From an uncultured Fibrobacter sp. (GTDB lineage: Bacteria; Fibrobacterota; Fibrobacteria; Fibrobacterales; Fibrobacteraceae), in assembly GCA_934699585.1 (NCBI GenBank), contig CAKUWY010000023.1, forward strand, positions 1 to 40,284: 40,284 nt of DNA, read 5' to 3'. This document shows, in pieces, positions 31,644 to 39,380 of this stretch. The number at the start of each line of letters is the position of its first letter. Position 1 is the first letter of the stretch. The position numbers were made by a program, and so were the translations under genes. Below the pieces are notes generated by a model. That model saw only the letters and a program-made list of their open reading frames with translations. It was not told the DNA's origin and did no database searches.

Positions 31644-32954
31644 TTACACCAGCTTCACAATCAGTTCATGCGGCTCTGCATCTACCACCAGCGCATCGCG
31701 GAACTCGCCTACGTCGGCATCGCCTTCGAGCACCTTCACGATGTCGTCGTTTTCCATGGAGTTGCCTTCGGTGCGCCCGTAGAAATGGTATTCGCTTTCT
31801 TCGGCTTCTTGGTCGATGATGATGCGGACCTTCTTCCCAATCATCGATTCGGCGTATTCCGCGTCGATTTCTTCTTGCAAGCCGGTTACGGCGTCGAGCC
31901 TTGCGCGAGCTTCACTTTCATCCACGGCGGGCAGGTCCATTTCCATTACGGGCGTGCCTTCTTCGGGGCTGAATACGAATCCACCCAAGTGATCGAACTG
32001 GATATCTTCCAACAGTTCCATCAGTTCTTCAAAGTCTTCATGCGTCTCGCCGGGGAACCCGACAAGAACCGTCGAGCGCAGCGTAACTCCAGGAATGCGC
32101 TCGCGAATCTTGTGGAGAATATCGACAAGCTCCTTCTTGCGGTAGTTGCGCTTCATGTTCTTGAGCACGTTGTCGCTAGCGTGCTGGATAGGCATATCCA
32201 CGTACTTTACAAGTCGAGGTTCATTTGCCATCAGGTCCAACAGTTCGTCATCTACAAACATCGGGTACCAGTACAGCGTGCGAATCCACGGGATGTTCGT
32301 ATTGTCGAGAATCGCCCTCAAAAGTTGGGCCAGCGTGCCGCCTTTCTTGCCTTTTTCGCGACCGAAGTATGTGGTGTCCTGGGCAATGAGCGTGATTTCT
32401 TTGACGCCCTGGATTTCCAGTTCCTTGGCCTCTACCACAATGTCTTCGATGCTGCGCGACACCTGCTTCCCACGGATGAGCGGGATGGCGCAGTAGGCGC
32501 AACGGCGGTTGCATCCTTCGGCAATTTTCAGATAGGCGTGATGCTTGAACCCGCCCAGGTTCATGCGCGGCAGGTTTTCGGCATCGCAGCTTCGCGGAGC
32601 GACAACGCCCATCTTTTTCAGTAGCTCACCTGGCTTGTATGTGCCAGCCCAGTAATCCACTTCGGGGAGTTCTTTTATGAGTTCTTCGCCGTAGCGGCCC
32701 GAGAGGCAACCCGATACAATCAGTTTCTGTTTTGGTTTCTTATCGTTAATTTGCGTAAGAATCGCATTGATGGATTCTTCCTTGGCAGCTTCAATGAATC
32801 CGCAGGTGTTCACCAAAATATAGTCCGCCTTGGCAGCACTGTCGCAGGTCGCAAAACCTGCGTGCAGCATCTCACCGACCAGGTTTTCTGCATCGACCTG
32901 GTTCTTGGCGCATCCTAAATGGACTACAAAAACTTTAGGCTTTTTAGTAGGCAT
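31644..32954 (-). CDS. rimO: Ribosomal protein S12 methylthiotransferase RimO
   Basis: A 436-residue radical SAM enzyme that methylthiolates S12 Asp. The N-terminal UPF0004 domain has VFVVHLGCAKNQVDAENL and LVNTCGFIEAAKEESI (GCAKNxVD is RimO-like rather than MiaB-like). The radical SAM cluster motif is CNRRCAYC (CxxxCxxC) followed by AIPLIRGK. A C-terminal TRAM domain closes it (about 370-436). On the minus strand TAAATT lies seven bases before the ATG (32955-32967) and there is no ribosome site, so this may also be leaderless. Confidence 0.95.
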   Translation of the reverse strand: MPTKKPKVFVVHLGCAKNQVDAENLVGEMLHAGFATCDSAAKADYILVNTCGFIEAAKEESINAILTQINDKKPKQKLIVSGCLSGRYGEELIKELPEVDYWAGTYKPGELLKKMGVVAPRSCDAENLPRMNLGGFKHHAYLKIAEGCNRRCAYCAIPLIRGKQVSRSIEDIVVEAKELEIQGVKEITLIAQDTTYFGREKGKKGGTLAQLLRAILDNTNIPWIRTLYWYPMFVDDELLDLMANEPRLVKYVDMPIQHASDNVLKNMKRNYRKKELVDILHKIRERIPGVTLRSTVLVGFPGETHEDFEELMELLEDIQFDHLGGFVFSPEEGTPVMEMDLPAVDESEARARLDAVTGLQEEIDAEYAESMIGKKVRIIIDQEAEESEYHFYGRTEGNSMENDDIVKVLEGDADVGEFRDALVVDAEPHELIVKLV

Positions 32955-32984
32955 GAATGCAAATTTAGAATTTTAGATTCCGGT

Positions 32985-33019
32985 ATAAAAAACACGTTTC
33001 GTGCGGACGAAACGTGTTT
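32985..33019 (-). terminator. Terminator of the SPOR lipoprotein gene
   Basis: Perfect 13-bp stem AAACACGTTTCGT / ACGAAACGTGTTT around a 4-base loop (33003-33006); on the minus strand it is followed by TTTTTTA. Confidence 0.88.
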
Positions 33020-33052
33020 GCGTAATTGTACAAGAAAAACTAAGTGACGTGT

Positions 33053-34111
33053 TTATTCCCAGTCGTCGTCAACAGCGGGCTGAGCGGCAGGCTTGGCAGC
33101 AGGCGCAGGCTGGGCAGCGGGAGCGGGTTGAGCAGCAGGCTTAGCGGCAGGCGCAGGCTGGGCGGCGGGAGCCGGTTGAGCAACAGGCTTGGCAGCAGGC
33201 GCAGGCTGGGCAGCGGGAGCGGGTTGAGCAGTAGGCTTAGCAGCAGGAGCAGGCTGAGCGGCGGGAGCCGGTTGTGCAGCGGGCTTGGCCGCAGGAGCAG
33301 GCTGAGCGGCGGGAGCCGGTTGAGCAGCAGGCTTAGCAGCAGGAGCGGGCTGGGCGGCAGGAGCCGGTTGAGCAGCAGGCTTGGCAGCAGGAGCAGGCTG
33401 AGCAGCGGGAGCGGGTTGAGCAGCGGGAGCCGGTTGAGCAGCAGGCTTAGCAGCAGGAGCGGGCTGGGCGGCGGGAGCCGGTTGAGCAGCGGGCTTGGCA
33501 GCAGGAGCAGGTTGTGCAGCAGGGGCAGGCTGAGCAGCGGGCTGAGCTGCAGGTTGTGCTGCCGGGGCAGGTGCTGCAGATTCATCGTCAGAACCCGGCT
33601 TGCCGACTTCGTCGTTGTTGCTGTTATCGACCCACCAGCCGAAGTTCAGCTGGGCCAGAACGTCTTGACCATAGGCCTGGGCCCTTTGAATCGTGGAGAA
33701 ATAACCGATACGGACGCGGTAGAACGTACCTTCCAGTTCACCCGGATTTTCCACTTCCACCACGTAGGCTTCGATATCCTGTTCTGCAAGTTTCTTGACG
33801 ATGGCATCGGCAGCCTTCTTGGAGGACTGGATGCTGACCTGAATCACGTACTGGCCGTCTTCTTCGGGCTTGACACTACCCGGAGGGAGCTGTACCTTTT
33901 CGGCCTTGGCAGCCTTGCCCTTCTTTGCGGAAAGGGACTGGATAGGCACCAGTTCGGGTTCGTCCGCTGCCGGAGCTTTGGCCTCGGCGGCCTTGGCGGG
34001 CCTCTTGATGGTCATCTGGGGAACGACATCGTCTTCGCTGCTATCGCATGCAGTCAGCATAAAGCAGGCAAGAGCTGCGGTAATCAGGGTGGAAATCGAA
34101 AGTGATTTCAT
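33053..34111 (-). CDS. SPOR-domain lipoprotein with Pro/Ala repeat tail
   Basis: A 352-residue lipoprotein. Signal ends in CFMLTAC; ATG 34111 has GGAG 7 nt upstream (the frame is open to 34279 but without a signal). About residues 85-165 form a SPOR domain (GQYVIQVSIQSSKKAADAIV, then GTFYRVRIGYFSTIQRAQAY), which binds denuded peptidoglycan at division sites. The rest (about 185-346) is a Pro/Ala/Gln/Lys repeat, unit PAPAAQPAPAAKPAAQ (16 residues, 48 bases), about eight irregular copies, ending in VDDDWE. The usual order places the spacer between anchor and SPOR; here it follows SPOR. Repeat number probably varies between strains. Confidence 0.88.
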   Translation of the reverse strand: MKSLSISTLITAALACFMLTACDSSEDDVVPQMTIKRPAKAAEAKAPAADEPELVPIQSLSAKKGKAAKAEKVQLPPGSVKPEEDGQYVIQVSIQSSKKAADAIVKKLAEQDIEAYVVEVENPGELEGTFYRVRIGYFSTIQRAQAYGQDVLAQLNFGWWVDNSNNDEVGKPGSDDESAAPAPAAQPAAQPAAQPAPAAQPAPAAKPAAQPAPAAQPAPAAKPAAQPAPAAQPAPAAQPAPAAKPAAQPAPAAQPAPAAKPAAQPAPAAQPAPAAKPAAQPAPAAQPAPAAKPTAQPAPAAQPAPAAKPVAQPAPAAQPAPAAKPAAQPAPAAQPAPAAKPAAQPAVDDDWE

Positions 34112-34140
34112 TGAAATCTCCGTTTTTCTTGTTAAAATCT

Positions 34141-34158
34141 CCAAAAGTACACTTTTGG
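34141..34158. promoter_or_regulatory. Perfect 18-bp palindrome in the SPOR gene leader
   Basis: CCAAAAGTACACTTTTGG, 8-bp arms with a 2-base centre, just downstream of the predicted start site and about 30 bases before the ATG. Candidate operator. Confidence 0.5.
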
Positions 34159-34172
34159 CCGTGTTTTGCCAT

Positions 34173-34201
34173 AATATACATAAGTCTTTGTCAATCCGCA
34201 A
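34173..34201 (-). promoter_or_regulatory. Promoter of the SPOR lipoprotein gene
   Basis: On the minus strand TTGCGG (34201-34196), a 17-base spacer and TATATT (34178-34173). Leader about 55 bases. Confidence 0.6.
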
Positions 34202-34239
34202 GTTATAAATGCGGAAAATGCGCAAAAAAGCACTCTCCC

Positions 34240-34268
34240 TTGACGAATTACGGCTAGTTAAATATATT
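34240..34268 (+). promoter_or_regulatory. Promoter of rpsU
   Basis: TTGACG (34240-34245), 17-base spacer, TATATT (34263-34268): the best canonical promoter in the window. Confidence 0.8.
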
Positions 34269-34311
34269 TGGCTATCCAAAAACGAATTACCAACTCAACC
34301 AAAGGATCATC

Positions 34312-34521
34312 GTGATCGGCGTAATTGTTAAGTCCAACGAACCTTTTGAACGCGCTCTCAAGCGTTTCACCAAGTCCTGCGAAAAGAACGGCATCATCTC
34401 CGATGTCAAGAAGCGCCAGCGCTTCGAAAAGCCTTCCGAAGAAAAGAAGCGCATCGAAACTGCCGCCCGTCGCAAGCGCCTCAAGGAAATCGCTGACCAG
34501 AACCGCAAGCGCCTCTACTAG
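34312..34521 (+). CDS. rpsU: Ribosomal protein S21
   Basis: A 69-residue basic protein of standard S21 length with IVKSNEPFERALKRFTKSCE at the N-terminus and a C-terminal run rich in Arg/Lys (RRKRLKEIADQNRKRLY). S21 sits near the 3' end of 16S rRNA where the Shine-Dalgarno duplex forms, which is of interest given the many starts here without such a site. It begins at GTG 34312 with AAGGA 5 nt upstream. Confidence 0.95.
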   Translation: MIGVIVKSNEPFERALKRFTKSCEKNGIISDVKKRQRFEKPSEEKKRIETAARRKRLKEIADQNRKRLY

Positions 34522-34679
34522 TTTGTAGCGGGTCGTCCGGGCCTGTCGGTCTGACCGGTCTGGAAATCATAGGGTTTTGATTTGAAATGAGTCGCCGGTC
34601 CACCACCGGTGGCTCGTTGCGTGTTTTTAGAGCTTTAACCAAGACGCCAGGAGCGGGGCGTAAACCGCCAAGGGAAACT
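34522..34679. other. Structured intergenic region, rpsU to YqeY-like gene
   Basis: Contains a hairpin with GAG, CCGGT / ACCGG and CTC pairing (34589-34615) and a second, ACGCC / GGCGT (about 34642-34660). The frame of the next gene is open through it from 34587 but reads Arg/Thr/Pro-rich sequence. I see no tRNA fold. It may be a leader or attenuator. Confidence 0.4.
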
Positions 34680-35150
34680 ATGAGCAGTGCATTGCTGACA
34701 AAAATCAAGGACGATATCAAGACCGCCATGAAGGCCCACGACGCCGAAACTCTCGGAACGCTCCGGACTCTCCATTCCGACATCAAGAACGAGGCCATGA
34801 AAAACGGTGCCACTCCGGCCCAGATCGAAGAAACCATTACCGACGAAATGTGCGTCGATGTTCTCGCCCGTAGCGTCAAGCAAAAGCAAGAAGCTATCGA
34901 CATCCTCACGAAGGGTGGCTTTACAGACAAAATTCCCGCCGAAGAAGCCTGCATCGCCCTTTACCGCAAGTACATGCCGGCCGCCCTGACCGAAGACGAG
35001 GTCAAGGCCCTCATCGCCGAAATCAAGGCCGCCACCGGTGCCGCAAGTCCCAAAGACATGGGCAAGATCATGAAGGATCTCTCCCCGAAGGTCAAGGGCC
35101 GCTTCGACGCCAAGCGCGCATCTGCTCTCGTGCAAGAAGCCCTTAAATAG
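34680..35150 (+). CDS. GatB/YqeY-domain protein
   Basis: A 156-residue YqeY-like protein with LLTKIKDDIKTAMKAHDAET at the N-terminus, LRTLHSDIKNEAMKNG, and a C-terminal helical domain (YMPAALTEDEVKALIAEIKA, SPKDMGKIMKDL, FDAKRASALVQEAL). The domain is shared with the tail of GatB, which handles misacylated tRNA; free YqeY proteins may have tRNA-related roles. ATG 34680 has AAGGGA upstream. Pairing with rpsU is common in many bacteria. Confidence 0.92.
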   Translation: MSSALLTKIKDDIKTAMKAHDAETLGTLRTLHSDIKNEAMKNGATPAQIEETITDEMCVDVLARSVKQKQEAIDILTKGGFTDKIPAEEACIALYRKYMPAALTEDEVKALIAEIKAATGAASPKDMGKIMKDLSPKVKGRFDAKRASALVQEALK

Positions 35151-35151
35151 C

Positions 35152-35188
35152 TTTGAGGTGTGAGGTCGGCACGTTGTGCCTTTGAGGT
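35152..35188. repeat. Inverted repeat arm, heptamer/GGCACG type (left)
   Basis: Its reverse complement matches 37132-37168 at about 33 of 37 positions. It contains TTTGAGGTGTGAGGTCGGCA and a GGCAC / GTGCC hairpin. The two arms enclose the regulator gene at 35408-36937. Confidence 0.88.
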
Positions 35189-35356
35189 ATGAGAAGGGGA
35201 ATGCCTTCCCCTGACTCGTACTCCGTGACTCGTCACCCCTTCCGCCGTGGTGAGCTTGTCGAACCATAGCGGGGCCTCAGACGCCGACACCACCTAAAGG
35301 TGGCCATGCCCACATAGGTGCTGAAGCGCCAAGTGGTCAAAGGCCGCAACTCCCCG

Positions 35357-35384
35357 CTGTCATCCCCGCGCAGGCGGGGATCTT
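35357..35384 (+). repeat. Palindromic repeat with T run, before the regulator gene
   Basis: GTCATCCCCGCGCAGGCGGG followed by GATC and TTTTTT (35382-35387): stem ATCCCCGC / GCGGGGAT. It could act as a terminator for upstream transcription. Confidence 0.72.
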
Positions 35385-35394
35385 TTTTGATTCT

Positions 35395-35400
35395 TATATT
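35395..35400 (+). promoter_or_regulatory. -10 box seven bases before the regulator ATG
   Basis: TATATT, TACGCCC, ATG at 35408: predicted leaderless or near-leaderless start. Confidence 0.45.
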
Positions 35401-35407
35401 TACGCCC

Positions 35408-36937
35408 ATGCCCACCTCGCAATCCAAAATCCAGGAACTGGAACTGCTCTACAAGATCAGTTCCATTCTGAACCAGACGCTCGATTTCGAGAGCGTCGCG
35501 CATCCGATTTTGGAAGTGGTGGAATCTACGATGGGCGTGGAACATGCGACCCTCACACTTTATAACCGTCACACCGGCGAAATCTCCATCGAAATCGCGG
35601 AAGGCCTTTCGAGTCGCCAGGCCCGCAAGGGCCGCTACAAGGTGGGCGAGGGCATTACGGGCCGCGTGGTGGAAACGGGCAAGCCGATTATTATCCCTTC
35701 CGTTGCAAAAGATCCGGACTTCCTGGACCGTACGGGCCGCGGCAAGACGGAGGACAAGGCGTTCCTCTGCGTGCCCGTGATTATGGAGCACCAGGTGATT
35801 GGCGCCTTCAGTGCCGACGTGCAGAACCCGGTAGAAGATGAACTTCCCGAGAAACTCCGCCTGCTGGAAATCATCGCGCAGATGCTTGCGGCGGCCGTAA
35901 AGCTCCGTCGCGAAGCACGAGAGGAAAATGAACTCCTGAAGGCCGAAAACGAACGCCTGACGCTCGAACTCAAGGACCGATTTCAGCCCGATAACATCAT
36001 CGGTCGTTCCAGCGAAATGCAGCGCGTGTATGCGCAGATTGACCAGGTTTCAAAAAGCCCCCTACCCGCACTCATCGTGGGCGAGGTCGGTACGGGCAAG
36101 GGGCTCGTGGCTGAGGCTATCCATTACCGTTCCGACCGCAACATGGGCCCGTTCGTCCGCGTCCATTGCGCCTCCATGCCGGAATCGGTACTTGACCGCG
36201 AACTGTTCGGCAGCGTGCGTGGCGCCCTTGTGGGCGTGTTCGCCGAGACTCCCGGCCGCGTAGAACAGGCGGTCGACGGCACACTGTTCCTGGACGAAGT
36301 GGGCGAACTTTCTCCGAACTTGCAGGTGAAACTCTTGCGCCTGTTGCAGAACGGCGAGGTGGAACGTATTGGCGCCCGCATTCCCAAGAAGGTGAACGTG
36401 CGCGTGATTGCGGCCACCACCAAGAACCTGCAGCAGATGGTCGAAGAGGGAACCTTCCGTGAAGACCTCTATTACCAGCTGCACATCTTCCCGATTTACG
36501 TGCCGCCGCTCAGGAACCGCAAGACAGACATCGTGCTCCTGGCGGACCACTTTGTGGAGCATTACTGCCGCATCGTGGGCAAGAACGTGCGCCGCCTTGC
36601 CCGTACCACCATCAACATGCTCATGAGTTACCCGTGGCCCGGAAACGTGCGCGAACTCGAAAACGGAATCGAGCGCGCGGTCCTTGTTGCCGACGAAGAC
36701 GTCATCTACCCGCACCATTTCCCGACCACGCTCCAGACCGCCGAAACTAGCGGCACTCCCGTGAACGGCAACCTGAAGCTCATGGTGGAGGCCTACGAGA
36801 AAGACATCATCTGCGATGCCCTTAAGAGCAGCAAGGGAAAAGTTGCCGCTGCCGCCCGAAGCCTTTCCACCACACCGCGCATTCTTACATACAAAATAAA
36901 CCAGCTCGGCATAGACCTCGCTGGTTTCGGAAAATAG
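35408..36937 (+). CDS. GAF-AAA+-Fis transcription regulator (NifA-like) with degenerate GAFTGA motif
   Basis: A 509-residue protein in the order of NifA-type enhancer-binding regulators. It has an N-terminal GAF domain (about 20-165, with GEGITGRVVETGKPIIIP), a short coiled linker, an AAA+ domain (about 195-420) and a C-terminal Fis-type HTH (about 465-505). Walker A is GEVGTGKG (K231; the usual GTGKE Glu is Gly), Walker B GTLFLDEVGEL, sensor region FREDLYYQLHIFPI, and YPWPGNVRELEN near the end. The sigma54-contact loop, normally GAFTGA, reads GALVGV (272-277). ATP binding is likely kept, but normal sigma54 activation is doubtful. The GAF ligand is unknown. No ribosome site; start as given by the TATATT box. 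Confidence 0.9.
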   Translation: MPTSQSKIQELELLYKISSILNQTLDFESVAHPILEVVESTMGVEHATLTLYNRHTGEISIEIAEGLSSRQARKGRYKVGEGITGRVVETGKPIIIPSVAKDPDFLDRTGRGKTEDKAFLCVPVIMEHQVIGAFSADVQNPVEDELPEKLRLLEIIAQMLAAAVKLRREAREENELLKAENERLTLELKDRFQPDNIIGRSSEMQRVYAQIDQVSKSPLPALIVGEVGTGKGLVAEAIHYRSDRNMGPFVRVHCASMPESVLDRELFGSVRGALVGVFAETPGRVEQAVDGTLFLDEVGELSPNLQVKLLRLLQNGEVERIGARIPKKVNVRVIAATTKNLQQMVEEGTFREDLYYQLHIFPIYVPPLRNRKTDIVLLADHFVEHYCRIVGKNVRRLARTTINMLMSYPWPGNVRELENGIERAVLVADEDVIYPHHFPTTLQTAETSGTPVNGNLKLMVEAYEKDIICDALKSSKGKVAAAARSLSTTPRILTYKINQLGIDLAGFGK

Positions 36938-37131
36938 AATCGCGACGGAGAAAAATGGCAAATACGATGTTCTTCGCGTAGTTGAATAACTTGAATTCGC
37001 TTTTTTAACCACAAATTCCTTCTTACTTCAAACTTCCTACTTCCTACTAATTTTATATTTATCCCGTATGATTATCCATTCCTTCAACATGGGCTTTGTG
37101 TGATTAGCTGATGTGCAGTTCAATCTCCCAA
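36938..37131. other. Intergenic region and tyrS promoter with a small upstream frame
   Basis: After a T run (36998-37006) come repeats of ACTTCCTA (37025-37048). TATATT (37054-37059) is followed eight bases later by ATG at 37068, opening an 11-codon frame (to 37103) with no Tyr codon. No T-box elements were recognised. The box probably drives tyrS with a leader of about 115 bases. Confidence 0.45.
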
Positions 37132-37168
37132 ACCTCAAAGGCACGTAGTGCCGACCTCACACCTCACA
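37132..37168. repeat. Inverted repeat arm, heptamer/GGCACG type (right)
   Basis: ACCTCAAAGGCACGTAGTGC followed by CGACCTCACACCTCA. Partner of 35152-35188. Further CCTCA/CCTA units run on to the tyrS start codon. Confidence 0.88.
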
Positions 37169-37182
37169 ACCTCATACCTACA

Positions 37183-38400
37183 ATGCAATTCCGTCCTGTT
37201 AAAGAACAGCTTGATATTTTGATGCGCGGCGTTATTGATGTCGTGCCGCAGGAAGAACTCGAAAAGAAACTCCAGAAGTCTTACGATACCGGAGTTCCGC
37301 TCCGTATCAAGATGGGCGTGGACCCGACGGCCCCGGACGTACATTTTGGCCATACGGTCGTGATGCGCAAGCTCCGCCAGTTCCAGGATCTGGGCCATAC
37401 CGTGGTGCTCATCGTGGGTGACTACACCGCACAGATCGGTGACCCCAGCGGCCGCAACAAGGCCCGTCCGCGCCTCACCCACGAACAGGTGCTCGAGAAC
37501 GCGAAGGAATACCAGGAACAGTTCTTCAAGGTGGTCCGCCGCGACCAGGTGGAAATCCACTACAACGGCGAATGGTTCTCCAAGCTCCCGTTCAGCAAGG
37601 TGACCGAGCTCATGGGCCAGTTCACTGTGGCCCAGATGCTTGAACGCGAAGACTTCCACAATCGCTACACCGCCAATACGCCCATCAGCCTGCACGAGTT
37701 CATGTACCCGATGATGCAGGGCTACGATTCCGTCGCCATCCAGAGCGACGTGGAACTCGGCGGCACCGACCAGAAGTTCAACGTGCTCCGCGGTCGTGAC
37801 TTGCAGCTTTTCGAAGGCATGGAACCGCAGATTGGCCTCTTCATGCCTATCCTCCTCGGTACCGACGGCAAGGTCAAGATGAGTAAGTCCATCGGCAACT
37901 ACGTGGGCCTGAACGAGCCCGCCGACGTGATGTACCACAAGATTTACAGCCTCGCCGACAGCATCGTCGAGAACTGGTTCGAACTCCTCACCAACATCCC
38001 GCTTGAAGAAATCAAGCAGATGATGGCCGATATCGCTGCGGGCAAGATGAACCCCAACGATGCCAAGCACCGCCTCGCTATCGACATCGTGACGCAGTAC
38101 TACGGCGCAGAAGCCGCCGAGGCCGCCGCAGCGAAGGAACGGGAAATCCACAGCGGTAACGCCATCCCCAGCGATGCTGCCGAGTGCAGCGTGGCGGCCG
38201 GCACTTACGGTGCCCTGGACCTGCTCGTAGAAATCAAGGCCTTTGCAAGCAAAGGCGAAGCCCGCCGCATGGTCCAGAACGGCGGCGTAAAAATCGCCGG
38301 CGAAAAGCTCACCGATCCGCAGGCTTCCTTTGAAATCAAGGGCGCAGACCAGCTGGTTGTCCAGGTGGGCAAGCGCAAGTTCTACAAGGTGAACTTCTAG
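37183..38400 (+). CDS. tyrS: Tyrosyl-tRNA synthetase
   Basis: A 405-residue class Ic enzyme charging tRNA-Tyr. Motifs: MGVDPTAPDVHFGHTVVM with the HIGH-like HFGH, VGDYTAQIGDPSGR, QSDVELGGTDQKFN for tyrosine/ATP, and KVKMSKSIGNYVGL with KMSKS. A C-terminal S4 RNA-binding domain follows (about 345-405). This matches the long TyrZ-like subgroup rather than E. coli TyrS. The frame is open to 37111 but ATG 37183 is the family start; it lacks a Shine-Dalgarno sequence and follows CCTCA/CCTA repeats. Confidence 0.96.
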   Translation: MQFRPVKEQLDILMRGVIDVVPQEELEKKLQKSYDTGVPLRIKMGVDPTAPDVHFGHTVVMRKLRQFQDLGHTVVLIVGDYTAQIGDPSGRNKARPRLTHEQVLENAKEYQEQFFKVVRRDQVEIHYNGEWFSKLPFSKVTELMGQFTVAQMLEREDFHNRYTANTPISLHEFMYPMMQGYDSVAIQSDVELGGTDQKFNVLRGRDLQLFEGMEPQIGLFMPILLGTDGKVKMSKSIGNYVGLNEPADVMYHKIYSLADSIVENWFELLTNIPLEEIKQMMADIAAGKMNPNDAKHRLAIDIVTQYYGAEAAEAAAAKEREIHSGNAIPSDAAECSVAAGTYGALDLLVEIKAFASKGEARRMVQNGGVKIAGEKLTDPQASFEIKGADQLVVQVGKRKFYKVNF

Positions 38401-38407
38401 GTTTATT

Positions 38408-39364
38408 ATGGCTCAAGAAATCCTTATTCTCGGTCTCAATCCTGCTTGGCAGCGCCTGTTCTTCTTGGACAAGTTTACTCCGGGCGAAGTCCATCGCATT
38501 CCGAAGGTCGAGGAATACGCTTCGGGCAAGGGAGTCAACTGCGGGCGTGTCTTGCAGCGTTTGGGCGGAATCCCTTTGTTGATGCACTTTTTGGGAGCGG
38601 AACACGGCTCAAGGATTTTTGACGAGCTGTCTGATTGTGGAATCCAGCAGGCCCCCGTGTGGATTAAAGAGCCGACCCGCATTTGTACCACAATCGTAAG
38701 CGGCGGAAGCACTACCGAACTTATCGAGCCGTCTCCTGTTTTGACGGGCAATGAGAACGAGGATTTTCTCCAAACGCTGAATGAACATTGGACATCGACA
38801 CAGTGCGTCGCTTTGTGCGGGTCTTTCCCGCAATCCTTTGACCTGGAGAAGATAAATTCCCTGGACTTTACGGGCAAGCGAGTGTTTGTCGATGCCATCG
38901 AAGGTATCGACACCTGGCTTTCGAAGGGCGTAGAGCTTTTGAAAATCAATATGCAAGAATACTGCAAGCTCTTGACTCGTCTTGGAATCCCGCAGGTGAC
39001 CTCTAGCCCCCAGTTCTGGAAAATGACGGCCACCGCTGTGCTGGAACGCCTTCCTATCAAGAACTTGGTGGTGACCGACGGAGATTCTCCGGTTCGTGCC
39101 TTCCGATTCGTGGAAAAGAAGTTCCAGGGCATGCAACTGCAACCGCCTTCTATCACCATGAAAAACAATATCGGTGCTGGAGATTCCTTCTTTGCGGGCT
39201 GGCTCTATGCCGATGGTGAAGGTATGAGCTTCGAGGAATGCCTGATCAAGGCTACCGCTGTTGCCGTTTCTCGCTGTGAGGTGGACAAGCCTTGGGACTT
39301 GGACCTTGGCCGCGTAAGCGAACTGGAAGCGGAATTCAAGGACGCTATCGAAAAGTTGGAATAA
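38408..39364 (+). CDS. PfkB-family sugar kinase (1-phosphofructokinase/LacC-like)
   Basis: A 318-residue ribokinase-fold kinase of the LacC/FruK branch: ILILGLNPAWQRLFFLD at the N-terminus, ASGKGVNCGRVLQRLGG (sugar site), and near the end MKNNIGAGDSFFAGWLYADG, where the Asp in GAGD is the catalytic base. It probably phosphorylates a phosphorylated ketose or similar sugar; the exact substrate is not clear. It lies 7 bases after tyrS and 16 bases before a nucleosidase gene, so the three are likely co-transcribed. A nucleoside- or ribose-derived substrate is conceivable but not shown. Confidence 0.85.
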   Translation: MAQEILILGLNPAWQRLFFLDKFTPGEVHRIPKVEEYASGKGVNCGRVLQRLGGIPLLMHFLGAEHGSRIFDELSDCGIQQAPVWIKEPTRICTTIVSGGSTTELIEPSPVLTGNENEDFLQTLNEHWTSTQCVALCGSFPQSFDLEKINSLDFTGKRVFVDAIEGIDTWLSKGVELLKINMQEYCKLLTRLGIPQVTSSPQFWKMTATAVLERLPIKNLVVTDGDSPVRAFRFVEKKFQGMQLQPPSITMKNNIGAGDSFFAGWLYADGEGMSFEECLIKATAVAVSRCEVDKPWDLDLGRVSELEAEFKDAIEKLE

Positions 39365-39380
39365 AATCTTCGGAGGCGTT

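Noticed and set aside
33044..34105. Long plus-strand frame rich in Ser/Gly/Arg/Leu opposite the SPOR lipoprotein
   Set aside because: It is the mirror of the Pro/Ala codon repeat; the minus strand has the signal peptide, lipobox, ribosome site, promoter and terminator.
34522..34679. tRNA-like gene between rpsU and the YqeY-like gene
   Set aside because: Hairpins exist but no cloverleaf with T-loop TTCAAAT/TTCGAAT can be formed.
37060..37182. T-box riboswitch before tyrS
   Set aside because: No specifier loop, AG bulge or T-box sequence could be found; only a short hairpin and repeats.
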